The translations under genes were made by a program, and so were the position numbers. A stretch of 64,000 nt of DNA from an uncultured Collinsella sp. (GTDB lineage: Bacteria; Actinomycetota; Coriobacteriia; Coriobacteriales; Coriobacteriaceae): contig UQIS01000005.1 in the NCBI GenBank assembly GCA_900541245.1, positions 4,523 to 68,522 of the forward strand. The letters are read 5' to 3'. The notes under the pieces were generated by a model. The model had not been told where the DNA came from. It ran no database searches and saw only the letters and a program-made list of their open reading frames with translations. Of this stretch, positions 41,193-50,341 are shown piece by piece (positions within the stretch are counted from its first letter, which is position 1; every line of letters starts with the position of its first letter).

Positions 41193-42245
41193 TTAGTGCC
41201 TCATAAAGTGGTACTCGATCACATTGCTGTAGGGGTGACCCGGGCCCACGATGCCCTGCGGGAACAGCGGCTGATGCGGCGTGTCGGGGTACATTTCTGC
41301 CTCGAGGGCAAAGCCGGCACCCCAGCCATAGTTGGCATCGTCCTTGGCGTGCTCGTCGCCCAGCCAGTTGCCGGTGTAGAGCTGCACGCCCGGGGCGGTG
41401 GTGTAGTAGTCCAGCTCACGACCGGTCCACATCTCCTCGACGTGCATCGCACGGCGCAGGTTGCGGCCGTACTGATAGCCATCGATGCACAGGCAGTGAT
41501 CGTAGCCACGGGCCTGCTTAATCTGCGGGTCGTCGGCCTCCATGCCGGGTGCGACGGGGCGCAGCTCGCGAAAGTCAAACGGTGTTCCCTCGACCGGAGC
41601 GATTTCGCCGGTGGGGATGTTCTGCTCGTTAATGGGCAAGTAGTGGGCAGCGTTGGCGATAAAGAAGTGCTCACAGTCCATGCCGGCGTTATGGCCGGCA
41701 AGGTTAAAGTACGTGTGGTTGGTCATGGACACGTAGGTGGCGCGGTCGCTCTCGCAACCATACTCGATGCGGAAGACGCCGGTGCGCGTAACGGTAAACA
41801 CAGCCGTAAAGGTTCGGTTGCCGGGCAGGCCCAGCTCGCCATCCTTAAGCGAGGTGGTCATGCGCACGGCGTTGTGAGTCTCGTCGAGTTCAACATCCCA
41901 TACGCGCTTGTGCAGGCCGTGCTCAAGATCGCTGTGCAGGTTGTTGACGCCCTCGTTGGCCGGCATATGCCAGTCCGTGCCGTCGATGGTGATCGTGGCG
42001 CCCGCGGTGCGGTTTGCCACGGGGCCGATGGTCGAGCCAAAGCAGGCGGGGTTGTCAAAGTAATCCTCGAGCTTATCGAAGCCCAACACCACATCGCGCA
42101 CGTTGCCGGGAATGTCGGGCACATCGATACCAAGCACGGTGGCGCCATAGTCCATAATGCGAACGCAGATCTCGGGCCCGTTGAGGGTGTAACGATGAAC
42201 GGGGGTACCGCACGGCGCGGTGCCGAAAAGCTCGGAAGTGATCAT
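41193..42245 (-). CDS. galM: Galactose mutarotase (aldose 1-epimerase)
   Basis: A 350-residue mutarotase. The core GALM motifs are ACFGSTIGPVANRTAGATI, NNLHSDLEHGLHKRVWD (His), TNHTYFNLAGH (catalytic His), and PGVQLYTGN and FALEAEMYPDTPHQ (catalytic Glu). It interconverts alpha and beta galactose or glucose. The start at 42245 was chosen by AGGA upstream and by family length; a longer form starting at 42305 adds unrelated residues. It is monocistronic and divergent from the DeoR gene. Confidence 0.93.
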   Translation of the reverse strand: MITSELFGTAPCGTPVHRYTLNGPEICVRIMDYGATVLGIDVPDIPGNVRDVVLGFDKLEDYFDNPACFGSTIGPVANRTAGATITIDGTDWHMPANEGVNNLHSDLEHGLHKRVWDVELDETHNAVRMTTSLKDGELGLPGNRTFTAVFTVTRTGVFRIEYGCESDRATYVSMTNHTYFNLAGHNAGMDCEHFFIANAAHYLPINEQNIPTGEIAPVEGTPFDFRELRPVAPGMEADDPQIKQARGYDHCLCIDGYQYGRNLRRAMHVEEMWTGRELDYYTTAPGVQLYTGNWLGDEHAKDDANYGWGAGFALEAEMYPDTPHQPLFPQGIVGPGHPYSNVIEYHFMRH

Positions 42246-42450
42246 TTGGTTCCTAACATCGAGGTATTTCCGACAAACTCTAGCGCGAACAGGCAAGATT
42301 ATCACTACACCCCACTAAAGCAGGGGGCATTTTTCTCAAAAAAGTGATGATTGGAGCTGTGCGGGCGTTCATTTCTGACGCGCGCGAGTCTGATACAATT
42401 TGTTCGTTATTGTTTGAATTGACGTGAGCGTGGAACAGCGAGGACTCATC

Positions 42451-43215
42451 GTGATTAAAGCGGAGCGACAGGATAAGGTTCGGCAGCTGCTCGAGGAACA
42501 GGGAACGGTCTCGGTCAAGGAGATTTCGGATGCGTTAGGTGTCTCGGATATGACGATCCGCCGTGACCTTGAGGAGCTTGCGAGCCTGGGCGAGATCGAG
42601 CGCGTGCACGGCGGAGCCCGCAGTGCGCAGAGCCGTCCACACGCTATGCTGCGCCATGAGTATTCGCACAGCGAGAAGCGCACGAAACATGCCGAGGAAA
42701 AGTTGCAGATTGCGCGCCGTTCTGTGGAGCTTATCGAGGAAGGCTCGACCATCTTTTTGGGCACGGGCACCACGGTTGAGCAGATGGCCTCGATGCTGCC
42801 GGCGTTTCGCCTGCGCATTGTGACCAATTCGCTTTCGGTGTTTAACCTGCTCGAGGCGCGCGAAGACTGCGAACTGTGCCTGGTGGGCGGCGTGTACCGT
42901 CGCCGCACCGCCGCCTTTGTGGGCCCCACGGCCGAGGACACCTTGCGCGCGCTGGGCATCGATGCAGCGTTTATCGGCGCCAACGGCATTCTGGATGGCG
43001 ACGTGTCTACGTCCAATATGGATGAGGGTCGTATCCAGCAGCTCGCCTTTAGCAAGGCCGACTCGCGCTATCTGATCGCCGACTCCAGCAAGATTGGCAA
43101 GCGCGACTTCTACACCTTCTGCCGTCTGGACAGCCTGGACGCCGTGGTGTGCGAGCCGGGCATCGCCGCCGAAGATCGTGCCGCCATCGAGGAGCATACG
43201 CAGGTCATTTGCTAG
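42451..43215 (+). CDS. DeoR-family sugar operon regulator
   Basis: A 254-residue DeoR repressor. The N-terminal helix-turn-helix (RQDKVRQLLEEQGTVSVKEI, DALGVSDMTIRRDLEELASLG, HGGA) is followed by the sugar-phosphate-sensing domain (FLGTGTTVEQMA, LRIVTNSLSVFNLL, FIGANGI, SNMDEGRIQQLA, ADSSKIGKRDF). GTG 42451 has GAGGA six bases upstream; GTG 42424 is an alternative. Its target is unknown, possibly galM or a neighbouring sugar gene. The last 396 bases have a near-identical copy at 47414-47809. Confidence 0.9.
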   Translation: MIKAERQDKVRQLLEEQGTVSVKEISDALGVSDMTIRRDLEELASLGEIERVHGGARSAQSRPHAMLRHEYSHSEKRTKHAEEKLQIARRSVELIEEGSTIFLGTGTTVEQMASMLPAFRLRIVTNSLSVFNLLEAREDCELCLVGGVYRRRTAAFVGPTAEDTLRALGIDAAFIGANGILDGDVSTSNMDEGRIQQLAFSKADSRYLIADSSKIGKRDFYTFCRLDSLDAVVCEPGIAAEDRAAIEEHTQVIC

Positions 43216-43334
43216 CTAGCGCTACGGGATTGCCAACGGGCGATGCGGGAGGACTTTTACCTCCTGTCATTGTGGAAACCAGCGCGTCAGCGCTACGCGA
43301 TATGACGCGCAAATGAGGACTCCACTATCAAATC

Positions 43335-43472
43335 GTCTCAACCTGTGACATCTAGACGTCCAAAACCGGTCTTAGTGTTACAGATTGAGACAATTCGGTG
43401 GGGTCTACCTTGTTTGTCTCGATCTGTAACGGTTAGGACTTAAAAACTCGGCTACGTGTTACAGATCGAGAC
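43335..43472. repeat. Palindromic array A (two 57-nt units)
   Basis: Units at 43335-43391 and 43416-43472. Each begins GTCTCRA and ends GAGAC, with TCTCGATCTGTAACA-type left arms and TGTTACAGATCGAGA-type right arms that can form a stem of about 20 bp over a short A-rich loop. It lies between the convergent DeoR and GntR genes. Confidence 0.9.
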
Positions 43473-43487
43473 AAAAGAAAAAGAACA

Positions 43488-44207
43488 TTAGGACTTGAAA
43501 ATAAAGTTTTGATAAGGGACCCGCCCAGTTAAGACGGTGCGGCAGACAATTGAGATTAGTTTGCCTCCGGAGTCGTAAGCATAATGAGTCAGTTCGATGA
43601 CCGGAAGTTTTGCAACACCATAATTACTGGCTTCGGAATCGCTAAGCTGACGTGCTCTATAGCTTTCCCTAACAGATTGGATAGACTTGGACAAGTCGTC
43701 CATGATTCTGCTAAATGCCTGAAAATCTAACTGGTTATTCGGAACGCGCGACTTTGAAATGAAAAACGTATCAGCGCCTATGAAGCTGCCTTCAAGTTCG
43801 TAGGTCAATTCAAGACGCTGAATTTCATCGCGACTTTGACATCCAAATTGTTGGAGCATCATTACGGAAATTGGACGACCTGATGTGAGGCCGCCGAAAT
43901 GTTTGGTGATGGCATCCGGATCAACGCCATCGCAATGGCTTGCAAAGTCAAAGTCTAAAAGTGAATTGAGCTCGCTAACGCGTTTCGGTGCAACAAACGA
44001 TCCCTTACCTTGGATTCGATAGATACTTCCACGACGCTCCAGCTCACTCATGGCAAGTCGGACGGTTGTTCTGCTTACGGCGTATTCGTCGCAGAGTTCC
44101 ATTTCTGTTGGAAGTTTATCGTCTGCTTGATATTCATCGACGATCTGCTTGAGCAGCGCGTCGGTGAGCTGTAAATAGAGTGGCCGTTTTTCGTGTGTAT
44201 CGAGCAT
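43488..44207 (-). CDS. GntR/HutC-family regulator
   Basis: A 239-residue regulator with a winged helix (RPLYLQLTDALLKQIVDEYQ, CDEYAVSRTTVRLAMSELER, GKGSFV) and a UTRA effector domain (QRLELTYELEGSFIGADTFFI). The start at 44207 has GAGG five bases upstream. It is transcribed away from, but in the same direction as, the TIM-barrel gene just upstream (44280-45200). The likely targets are that gene and the divergent EIICB at 45557. An 18-bp palindrome at 45247 is a candidate site. Confidence 0.88.
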   Translation of the reverse strand: MLDTHEKRPLYLQLTDALLKQIVDEYQADDKLPTEMELCDEYAVSRTTVRLAMSELERRGSIYRIQGKGSFVAPKRVSELNSLLDFDFASHCDGVDPDAITKHFGGLTSGRPISVMMLQQFGCQSRDEIQRLELTYELEGSFIGADTFFISKSRVPNNQLDFQAFSRIMDDLSKSIQSVRESYRARQLSDSEASNYGVAKLPVIELTHYAYDSGGKLISIVCRTVLTGRVPYQNFIFKS

Positions 44208-44279
44208 TAGAGCCTCAGTTTGCATGTTGGTTATACCTGATGGTTGCCTCAGTCGGGATGTAACGTGGGCAAGGTAACC

Positions 44280-45200
44280 TTAACGTATCACAGAGCGGCT
44301 CAGCATGACGATCTGATGCCTGTATCCACGAAGGGCTTGTCCGAGCGTGAAGATATTCTGGGGCAGGCAAATACCGTTCATGGAGTCCCCGATATGTTGG
44401 AGGTCAGCGCCGGCTGCTTTTGCTGCAAGGCCTATTTTCTTAATGGTCTCGCTGTCGCAGGAGTCTTGACTCGTCCCGTTCGCCGCCATGACGAGAACCT
44501 TCTCTTCAATTGACTTGCCTACGTTGTGGGATCGTACAAAGTCTACGATGGCGCGCAGGTCTGCTTCTTGGAAGCAAGGGACGGTGTAGGGGGCTGGCAC
44601 GAGAAGGATATCGACGCCGAGGTCAACAAACTTGCGCGCAATTTCGAGCGTCATGACAGGTTCCGCAACGCCCGCTCCATGCATTTTTCCGGCTATGACC
44701 AGGCCATTGAAATGCTCTTTGGAGAGTTTAATCGAATGGGCGATTGCATCGTTGGAGACGCCGGTTCCAGGGTTGCCCGTCAGGCAGATAAAATCAAATC
44801 CGAGTTCGTTAGCCTTTTCTAAGGTCTTGGGAGAGACGCGACGACCCATGGGGATTTCCGTTCGGGATTCAGACATCTCTGCCTCGTTATCAACTGGCTC
44901 CAGATTGACGCCAATGGGCCTTCCGCATGCTCGCTTCACCCAAGTGACCGGGTTTTCATTGAGATCATCTGGAATACCGGCAATAACTGGATCGAACACA
45001 TCGAGCGCGTTAAACAGAAGCAGGTCGGCACCTGCGGCACGTTCGATTTCTGCATTAGTAACGCCGCCGAGAAATTGGGAAGAGGGTACGTTTTCCGCCA
45101 TGATGGTACGTCCCTCGGAAGCCAGAATTGCCTGTTTTAGATCCATGGGTGACGTGGCGGCAAAATCGGATGCGGACATGTTCAGTAATCGTTTGGGCAT
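44280..45200 (-). CDS. TIM-barrel protein of PEP-mutase-like/DUF7916 type
   Basis: A 306-residue protein. Patterns such as EGRTIMAENVPSSQFLGGV, ERAAGADLLLFNALDVFDPV, GVNLEPV, ELGFDFICLTGNPGTGVSN, HGAGVAEPV and AAGADLQHIGDS suggest a phosphate-binding (beta/alpha)8 barrel. It resembles uncharacterised proteins encoded beside PTS systems, which I place only tentatively in DUF7916. It could be an aldolase or sugar-phosphate enzyme, and no catalytic residue can be named. It is divergent from the EIICB at 45557 and next to a GntR gene, forming a small catabolic module. Confidence 0.65.
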   Translation of the reverse strand: MPKRLLNMSASDFAATSPMDLKQAILASEGRTIMAENVPSSQFLGGVTNAEIERAAGADLLLFNALDVFDPVIAGIPDDLNENPVTWVKRACGRPIGVNLEPVDNEAEMSESRTEIPMGRRVSPKTLEKANELGFDFICLTGNPGTGVSNDAIAHSIKLSKEHFNGLVIAGKMHGAGVAEPVMTLEIARKFVDLGVDILLVPAPYTVPCFQEADLRAIVDFVRSHNVGKSIEEKVLVMAANGTSQDSCDSETIKKIGLAAKAAGADLQHIGDSMNGICLPQNIFTLGQALRGYRHQIVMLSRSVIR

Positions 45201-45246
45201 TGTTACTTCCTTTGACTAGAACGACAGGCTTGTGACATTGTCTCTA

Positions 45247-45372
45247 ATATTGTTACAACAATATATTCAATATGTTATATCCAATCGGTGAACGGTTGCA
45301 AACTTATTGTACTGCTCGGAAAAAATAGCCATTAGCTGGGAAAACCTTAAATTAATCAACTACCGTTCACCG
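45247..45372. promoter_or_regulatory. Divergent control region with palindrome and CGGTGAACGGT boxes
   Basis: ATATTGTTacAACAATAT (45247-45264) is an 18-bp perfect palindrome. CGGTGAACGGT (45286-45296) and ACCGTTCACCG (45362-45372) are inverted copies of the box seen at other sugar promoters. The region 45201-45556 contains no gene. Confidence 0.6.
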
Positions 45373-45556
45373 AATAAGTATTTGAATTCTTGACATATCG
45401 ACAAAGCGGAAAAAGAATTGGTTATGACAAATCGCGCAAATGATATTACATTTCGCACAAGAACGTATTCACTTACATAAGTGGATACAAACGGGGACGA
45501 CGACGGTTGAGTCCGGATAAATCGTTGTGTGCCCGGGAATCATGAAAGGATGTGTT

Positions 45557-47251
45557 ATGGACGCTATCGTCAAATTCCTTGAAAAACACCAGCCCCTCTT
45601 CGACAAAATCTCGAGGAACATTTATCTGGTGGCGATTAAGGATGGCTTTCTCTCGAATATGCCAATTGTGCTGTTCTCGAGCCTGTTCCTTCTTCTTTCG
45701 ACGCTCCCTGCCTATGTAGGCATCGCGCTTCCGTCTGAGGTGCTGGATTTCTTCAATAAAATCTATGCATATACCATGGGACTTCTTGGCATTATGGTGG
45801 CCGGCACCACGGCGAGCTCACTTGCCATGTCGATGAACCGTCGCATGCCTTCGGGTAAATCTCTCAACCCCACCTCGTGCATGGTTTGTGCCATGTGCGG
45901 CATGCTCTTGCTATCGGTGACAAACGATGTTGTCTCGATTGGCGGAGCAGATACATCTGTTTTTGAAACCGGCTATATGGGAACCAAGGGTTTTCTCGCT
46001 GCGTTCGTAGCCGCATTCTTGACCGTTAATATCTATAAGGTGTGCATTAGCCATAATGTGACGATCAAGCTTCCCAAAGAGGTCCCTGGCTCTATTGCGC
46101 AGAGTTTTCGCGATATCTTTGCATTTGGGTTTTCGATCCTTGCGTGCGCTTTTATCGATCTTGCGAGCCGCAAGCTGCTTGCTGTGCCGTTCGCCAATTT
46201 GGTATCCGCTCTCATCTCGCCGCTGTTCTCCGCGGTCGACACCTATCCTGGCATGGCGCTTATCGAAGGCGCGGTCGCGCTTTTCCAATTTATGGGTATC
46301 CACGGTGCTTCGGTTGTCATGAGTCCGATCAATGCTGCGCTCTACGGCAATACCGTTACCAATCTTGAGGTTTTCCAAGCAGGTGGACACCCGTCAATTG
46401 CTCTCACGCAGGACTTTACAAGCTTCATCGGCGGTCTGGGCGGTTCTGGCTGCACGTTCATCGTTCCTATTATCCTGATCATGTTTATGCGCTCCAAGCA
46501 GCTTAAAGCCATGGGCAAGGCATCGATTATCCCGGTGATTTTTGGAGTTAACGAGCCCGTTCTCTTCGGTATGCCGATCGTTCTCAATCCCTATATGTTC
46601 GTGCCCTTCCTAGCGGCTCCTATGGTCAACGCCATAATCGGTAAGTTTTTCATTGACGTAATTGGAATGAACGCCCCCATGTATACCATGCCGTGGGCGC
46701 TTCCCGGCCCAATTGGTGCGTTCCTCACCACGGGTCTCGATCTGCGTTCTCTCGTATTGATGGCAGTGCTGTTGGTCGTTGACTTTGTGATTTACTATCC
46801 GTTCTGCAAGGCGTATGACCATCAGCTTTGTTTGGAAGAGTCTGCAAAGGAGACTGCAGGAACCTCGGATGCAGATGCTATTGCCGCACAGGAAAATGTC
46901 GCAAAAGCTCTCGAGGCGGTAAAGGACAAGGCGGAGCAGATCCGCGTGCTTGTGCTTTGCCAGGGTGCCGGCACCTCGACTCTCTTGGCAAATGCTCTTC
47001 GCGAAGGTGCCGCTGCTAAGGGTATCGATCTGGTTTCTCAGTCCGGTGCGTACGGAAGCCACTATGAGACGATGAATCAGTACAACGTGATTGTTCTGGC
47101 GCCCCAGGCACGCATGTACTATGACGCTATGAAGGCCGATACCGATCGCCTTGGAATTAAACTGCTCACCACAAGGGGCAAGCAGTATATTGACCTTACC
47201 AACGATCCCGAAGGTGCAATTGACTGGATCGTTCAGGAGCTGGCCAAATAG
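45557..47251 (+). CDS. PTS lactose-family EIICB
   Basis: A 564-residue fused transporter. The EIIC part (about 1-420) has ten or so membrane segments and family motifs (HGASVVMSPINAALYG, GGLGGSGCTFI, GVNEPVLFGMPIVLNP, YTMPWALPGPIG). The EIIB part at the end begins RVLVLCQGAGTSTLLANALR, with the phosphocysteine in LCQGAGTS. ATG 45557 follows AAAGGA. There is no EIIA in the module; LacF at 63542 may supply phosphate. Lactose or another beta-galactoside is the best guess; the adjacent TIM-barrel enzyme may act on the product. Confidence 0.9.
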   Translation: MDAIVKFLEKHQPLFDKISRNIYLVAIKDGFLSNMPIVLFSSLFLLLSTLPAYVGIALPSEVLDFFNKIYAYTMGLLGIMVAGTTASSLAMSMNRRMPSGKSLNPTSCMVCAMCGMLLLSVTNDVVSIGGADTSVFETGYMGTKGFLAAFVAAFLTVNIYKVCISHNVTIKLPKEVPGSIAQSFRDIFAFGFSILACAFIDLASRKLLAVPFANLVSALISPLFSAVDTYPGMALIEGAVALFQFMGIHGASVVMSPINAALYGNTVTNLEVFQAGGHPSIALTQDFTSFIGGLGGSGCTFIVPIILIMFMRSKQLKAMGKASIIPVIFGVNEPVLFGMPIVLNPYMFVPFLAAPMVNAIIGKFFIDVIGMNAPMYTMPWALPGPIGAFLTTGLDLRSLVLMAVLLVVDFVIYYPFCKAYDHQLCLEESAKETAGTSDADAIAAQENVAKALEAVKDKAEQIRVLVLCQGAGTSTLLANALREGAAAKGIDLVSQSGAYGSHYETMNQYNVIVLAPQARMYYDAMKADTDRLGIKLLTTRGKQYIDLTNDPEGAIDWIVQELAK

Positions 47252-47286
47252 TAGATGCACTTCGTCGTTGATCCGTCGGTGTATGG

Positions 47287-47321
47287 TACGGCCCCGCAGC
47301 TTATTGAGCTGCGGGGCCGTA
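47287..47321 (+). terminator. Terminator of the EIICB gene
   Basis: TACGGCCCCGCAGCT and AGCTGCGGGGCCGTA form a 15-bp perfect stem with a 5-nt loop, then TTTCGTT. Confidence 0.9.
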
Positions 47322-47413
47322 TTTCGTTGAGTAGCTAATTGAGACAATGAGCGCAGCCGTCGTGAGATCGCATTGGCGCTCTCCGAGTCACCGACAAGCT
47401 GCCTTCCATCTAT

Positions 47414-47809
47414 GTGACCAATTCGCTTTCGGCCTTTAGCCTGCTCGAGGCACGCGAAGACTGCGACCTGTGCCTTGTGGGCGGTATGTACCGTCGCCGC
47501 ACCGCCGCTTTTGTGGGACCAACGGCCGAGGATACCCTGCGTGCGCTGGGCATCGATGCAGCGTTTATCGGCGCCAACGGCATTCTGGATGGCGACGTGT
47601 CTACGTCCAATATGGATGAGGGTCGTATCCAGCAGCTCGCCTTTAGCAAGGCCGACTCGCGCTATCTGATCGCCGACTCCAGCAAGATTGGCAAGCGCGA
47701 CTTCTACACCTTCTGCCGCCTGGACAGCTTGGACGCCGTGGTGTGCGAACCGGGCATCGCCGCCGCGGATCGCTCCGCCATCAAGGAGCACACGCAGGTC
47801 ATTTGCTAG
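47414..47809 (+). pseudogene. Truncated second copy of the DeoR 3' end
   Basis: 396 bases encode VTNSLSAFSLLEAREDCDLC and onward to HTQVIC, nearly identical to the last 396 bases of the DeoR gene at 42451-43215, with long stretches of identical nucleotides. The DNA-binding half is missing. Since the reading frame is intact it might still give a ligand-domain fragment, but no ribosome site is visible. It is the right-hand member of a direct repeat pair flanking the GntR/TIM-barrel/EIICB module. Confidence 0.88.
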
Positions 47810-47906
47810 CTAACACTGCAGGCGATACTTCTGCCCCTGCTGGCTCGGGGATTACCGCTTCACGTTGACGCGCAAATGTGCTCGGGCCAAGTATTCAGCT
47901 TGTGGG

Positions 47907-48212
47907 TTAGACCAGGCGGGCGTAGTCCTGTGACTGATGAAAGACGTGGGCGATATAGATCGTTTCGTGCTCAAACTTGTAAAGACACACGTAGTTGTTG
48001 ACGGGAAACGATCGGTAATTACGTGCCGCCAACTCTTGCATGTGCGAGAGGGGACGTAGGAGTGGCTGCTCGCGAAGCAGATCAAGCTGATATTCAAACT
48101 CAGCGACAAAATTGCCTGCTGCGCGCGGATTCTTGAGAATCTGGGCAAGGTATCCGACGATACTCTCGTACTCATATCGCGCGCTTTTGAGTATGACGAC
48201 GTTATAGGTCAT
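47907..48212 (-). CDS. RelE/ParE-family toxin
   Basis: A 101-residue protein with the RelE/ParE fold pattern (VVILKSARYEYESIVGYL, LDLLREQPLLRPL, RNYRSFPVNNYVCLYKFEHETIYIAHVFH). RelE-type toxins cleave mRNA at the ribosome; ParE types inhibit gyrase. It overlaps the 3' end of the upstream antitoxin gene by 11 bases, the typical operon form. Which target is used cannot be told from the sequence. Confidence 0.88.
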   Translation of the reverse strand: MTYNVVILKSARYEYESIVGYLAQILKNPRAAGNFVAEFEYQLDLLREQPLLRPLSHMQELAARNYRSFPVNNYVCLYKFEHETIYIAHVFHQSQDYARLV

Positions 48213-48468
48213 ATTTGTCTCGTATCGCGGTCGCGAAGGAGTCGTAGTCGCTATAGTCGCCTTGCGATATTTCGTCTTCTGCCAACATCATACGAGACAG
48301 CAGTTTTGCCTTGGCGATTTCTTCTTGCATGAGGCGATACTGGTCGCTGCTGATGCAGTGCATGGCCTCGTAGCCGTTCTTGGTAACGGTAACGTCGCGC
48401 TCAGACTCAACAAGTGCGGTGAATGTGGCAGTATCCTTCATATCTCGGACGGGCACACAAGCGGACAT
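48202..48468 (-). CDS. Phd/YefM-family antitoxin
   Basis: An 88-residue antitoxin. The N-terminal PVRDMKDTATFTALVESERDVTVTKNGYEAM-type sequence matches the DNA-binding Phd/YefM domain (VTKNGYEAM). The C-terminal part is acidic and helical, to wrap around the toxin. Start 48468 is supported by AAGGAGG; a longer form from 48504 is unlikely. It binds and neutralises the RelE-like toxin downstream and should autoregulate the pair. Confidence 0.88.
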   Translation of the reverse strand: MSACVPVRDMKDTATFTALVESERDVTVTKNGYEAMHCISSDQYRLMQEEIAKAKLLSRMMLAEDEISQGDYSDYDSFATAIRDKYDL

Positions 48469-48534
48469 GGGAACCTCCTTTGCGTCGTGACATAATTGTA
48501 CCACGGTATATTAAAACGTCGGCGTCGTCGAATT

Positions 48535-48751
48535 ATCTCAATCTGTAACAGTTGGGAGTAGAAAACCGAGTTAGATGTTACAGATCGAGATATTCTGCTT
48601 CGGGCTACCCGTTTGTCTCGATCTGTAACAGGTAGACGTGAAAAACCGGGCTACGTGTTACAGATCGAGATCTTCAAGTTCGGACCGCTCGTTTGTCTTG
48701 ATCTGTAACAGGTAGGACCGAAAATCCCTGCCAGATGTTACAGATCGAGAC
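48535..48751. repeat. Palindromic array B (three 57-nt units)
   Basis: Units at 48535-48591, 48615-48671 and 48695-48751 (period 80 bp). Each has TCTCGATCTGTAACA-like left and TGTTACAGATCGAGA-like right arms with variable 23-nt spacers. It fills the gap between the antitoxin start and the terminator of the first GH1 gene. Confidence 0.92.
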
Positions 48752-48784
48752 AGACGGCCTGCTCGGGCCGAGCCAAAACAAAAA

Positions 48785-48822
48785 GGCCGCATACGAACCC
48801 GTGGAGGGATTCGTATGCGGCC
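48785..48822 (-). terminator. Terminator of GH1 gene 1
   Basis: GGCCGCATACGAA and TTCGTATGCGGCC form a 13-bp perfect stem. An A-rich stretch on its left side gives the U-run for minus-strand transcripts. Confidence 0.93.
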
Positions 48823-48844
48823 GACAGGGGGTATGCGGCAAAAG

Positions 48845-50266
48845 TTAGGCCATGAGCAGGCCGGTCTCCGCGACGTTCTTGTACCAGTACGCGCTCGCCT
48901 TGGGATAGCGCTTCTGGGTCTCAAAGTCGATGTAGAACAGGCCGTAGCGCTTGTTGTAGCCGTTGGTCCAGGAGAACTGATCCTGCAGCGACCACACAAA
49001 GTAGCCGTCGACGTTTACGCCGCCGTCAATCGCCTTGAGGATCCATGCGAGATGCTGACGCATATAGTCGATGCGAGGGGCGTCATCGATAAAGCCGTCC
49101 TCGAAGTCGTCCTTATAGCCCATGCCGTTCTCGGTGATGTAGATCTTCTTGTAGTTGGGGTAATCGTTCTTAATGCGGAGCAACAGGTCGTACAGGCCCT
49201 CGGGATAGATGATCCAGTCCCAATCGGTGGTGGGTACGCCTTCGCGCACGCATGACTCGCCCACGCCCTTGAGGAACCAGCGAGAGGAGCCCTTGTCGCC
49301 AGTGCCATTGTGGTTGATGTCGTTTTCGCCCTCGGCGGCACGCAGGAACTGGCACTTGTAGGTGTTGACGCCCAGACAATCGTTGTAGGGGAGCGCGGCG
49401 GTCAGCGCGGCGATGTCCTCGTCGCGGACGTCGAGCTCGCCGCCGGCGATATGGGCCAGCTTGGTTGCGGCTTCCATGGTGTCGGCTGCATAGTGGCCGC
49501 GGAAGGTGGCGTCGAGTACCCAGCGGTTGTTGATGACGTCGGCCATGCGAGCCGCCTCGCAGTCGGCGGCGTTGTTGGGGTCGAGGGGATACTTGGGCTC
49601 CAGGTTCTGGACAATACCGATCTCGCCCTCAAAGCCGCCCTCGTGGAAGGCGACGACGGCCTTGGCATGGGCCACCATCATGTTGTGCATGAGCTGGAAG
49701 GCCTTATCCAGGCGATACTTCTCGCCGTGCGGCCAGTTGCCGACGATAAAGCTGCCCTCGGCGGTCGCGGGGATCTCGTTAAAGGTAAACCAGTGCTTGA
49801 CCTCGGTGAACTCGGCAAAGCAGAACTTGGCGTACTCGACAAAGGCGTCGATCGTCGTGCGCGTCAGGAAGCCCTCGCCGCCGTTCTGGTAAAAGGCCTC
49901 GGGCGTATCGAAGTGATCGAGCGTGACATAGGGGATAACGCCGGCATTGTTGCAGGTGGCAAAGAGCTCGTGATAGAAGGCAACACCCTCGGGGTTGATC
50001 TCGCCAGTACCGTTGGGGAAGATGCGGCTCCAAGCGATGGAGACGCGGATACCGTTGATGCCGAAGCGCTGGCACAGGTCGATATCGACCGGGTACTTGT
50101 TGTAGAAATCGCTTGCGGGATCGGGGGAGAAGCGATCCTGAGCTGCCAGGAAATCGTCCCAGGGCACTTTGCCCTTGCCGTGCGTGCGGGTCTCGCCCTC
50201 AACCTGGTAAGCGGCGGTGGCGCCGCCAAACACAAAGCCGTCGGGGAACTGCATGGGGTTGGTCAT
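48845..50266 (-). CDS. GH1 6-phospho-beta-glycosidase (LacG-like), cassette 1
   Basis: A 473-residue family 1 glycoside hydrolase, expected to split 6-phospho-beta-galactosides (or 6-phospho-beta-glucosides) made by the EIICB upstream. The acid/base glutamate lies in WFTFNEI and the nucleophile in IYITENGMG. GFVFGGATAAYQVEG is the usual N-terminus. The phosphate-recognition segment SWTNGYNKRYGLFYID favours the LacG branch. It is translated from AAAGGA and lies 76 bases after the EIICB gene, with a hairpin between. Confidence 0.9.
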   Translation of the reverse strand: MTNPMQFPDGFVFGGATAAYQVEGETRTHGKGKVPWDDFLAAQDRFSPDPASDFYNKYPVDIDLCQRFGINGIRVSIAWSRIFPNGTGEINPEGVAFYHELFATCNNAGVIPYVTLDHFDTPEAFYQNGGEGFLTRTTIDAFVEYAKFCFAEFTEVKHWFTFNEIPATAEGSFIVGNWPHGEKYRLDKAFQLMHNMMVAHAKAVVAFHEGGFEGEIGIVQNLEPKYPLDPNNAADCEAARMADVINNRWVLDATFRGHYAADTMEAATKLAHIAGGELDVRDEDIAALTAALPYNDCLGVNTYKCQFLRAAEGENDINHNGTGDKGSSRWFLKGVGESCVREGVPTTDWDWIIYPEGLYDLLLRIKNDYPNYKKIYITENGMGYKDDFEDGFIDDAPRIDYMRQHLAWILKAIDGGVNVDGYFVWSLQDQFSWTNGYNKRYGLFYIDFETQKRYPKASAYWYKNVAETGLLMA

Positions 50267-50300
50267 GAGTCATCCTTTCTGTGGGATACGAATAGGGAGA

Positions 50301-50327
50301 GGTGCCCGAACTGGGGATCCGGGCACC
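50301..50327 (-). promoter_or_regulatory. Intercistronic hairpin between EIICB 1 and GH1 1
   Basis: GGTGCCCG and CGGGCACC form an 8-bp stem with an 11-nt loop, without U-run. It may trim or slow the transcript. Confidence 0.55.
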
Positions 50328-50341
50328 AACAGAGGGAGGAG

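Noticed and set aside
48535..48751. Regular repeats with variable spacers, resembling a CRISPR array
   Set aside because: The half-repeats alternate in orientation, the units are palindromic with variable inner loops, there are at most three units per array, and no cas genes are present.
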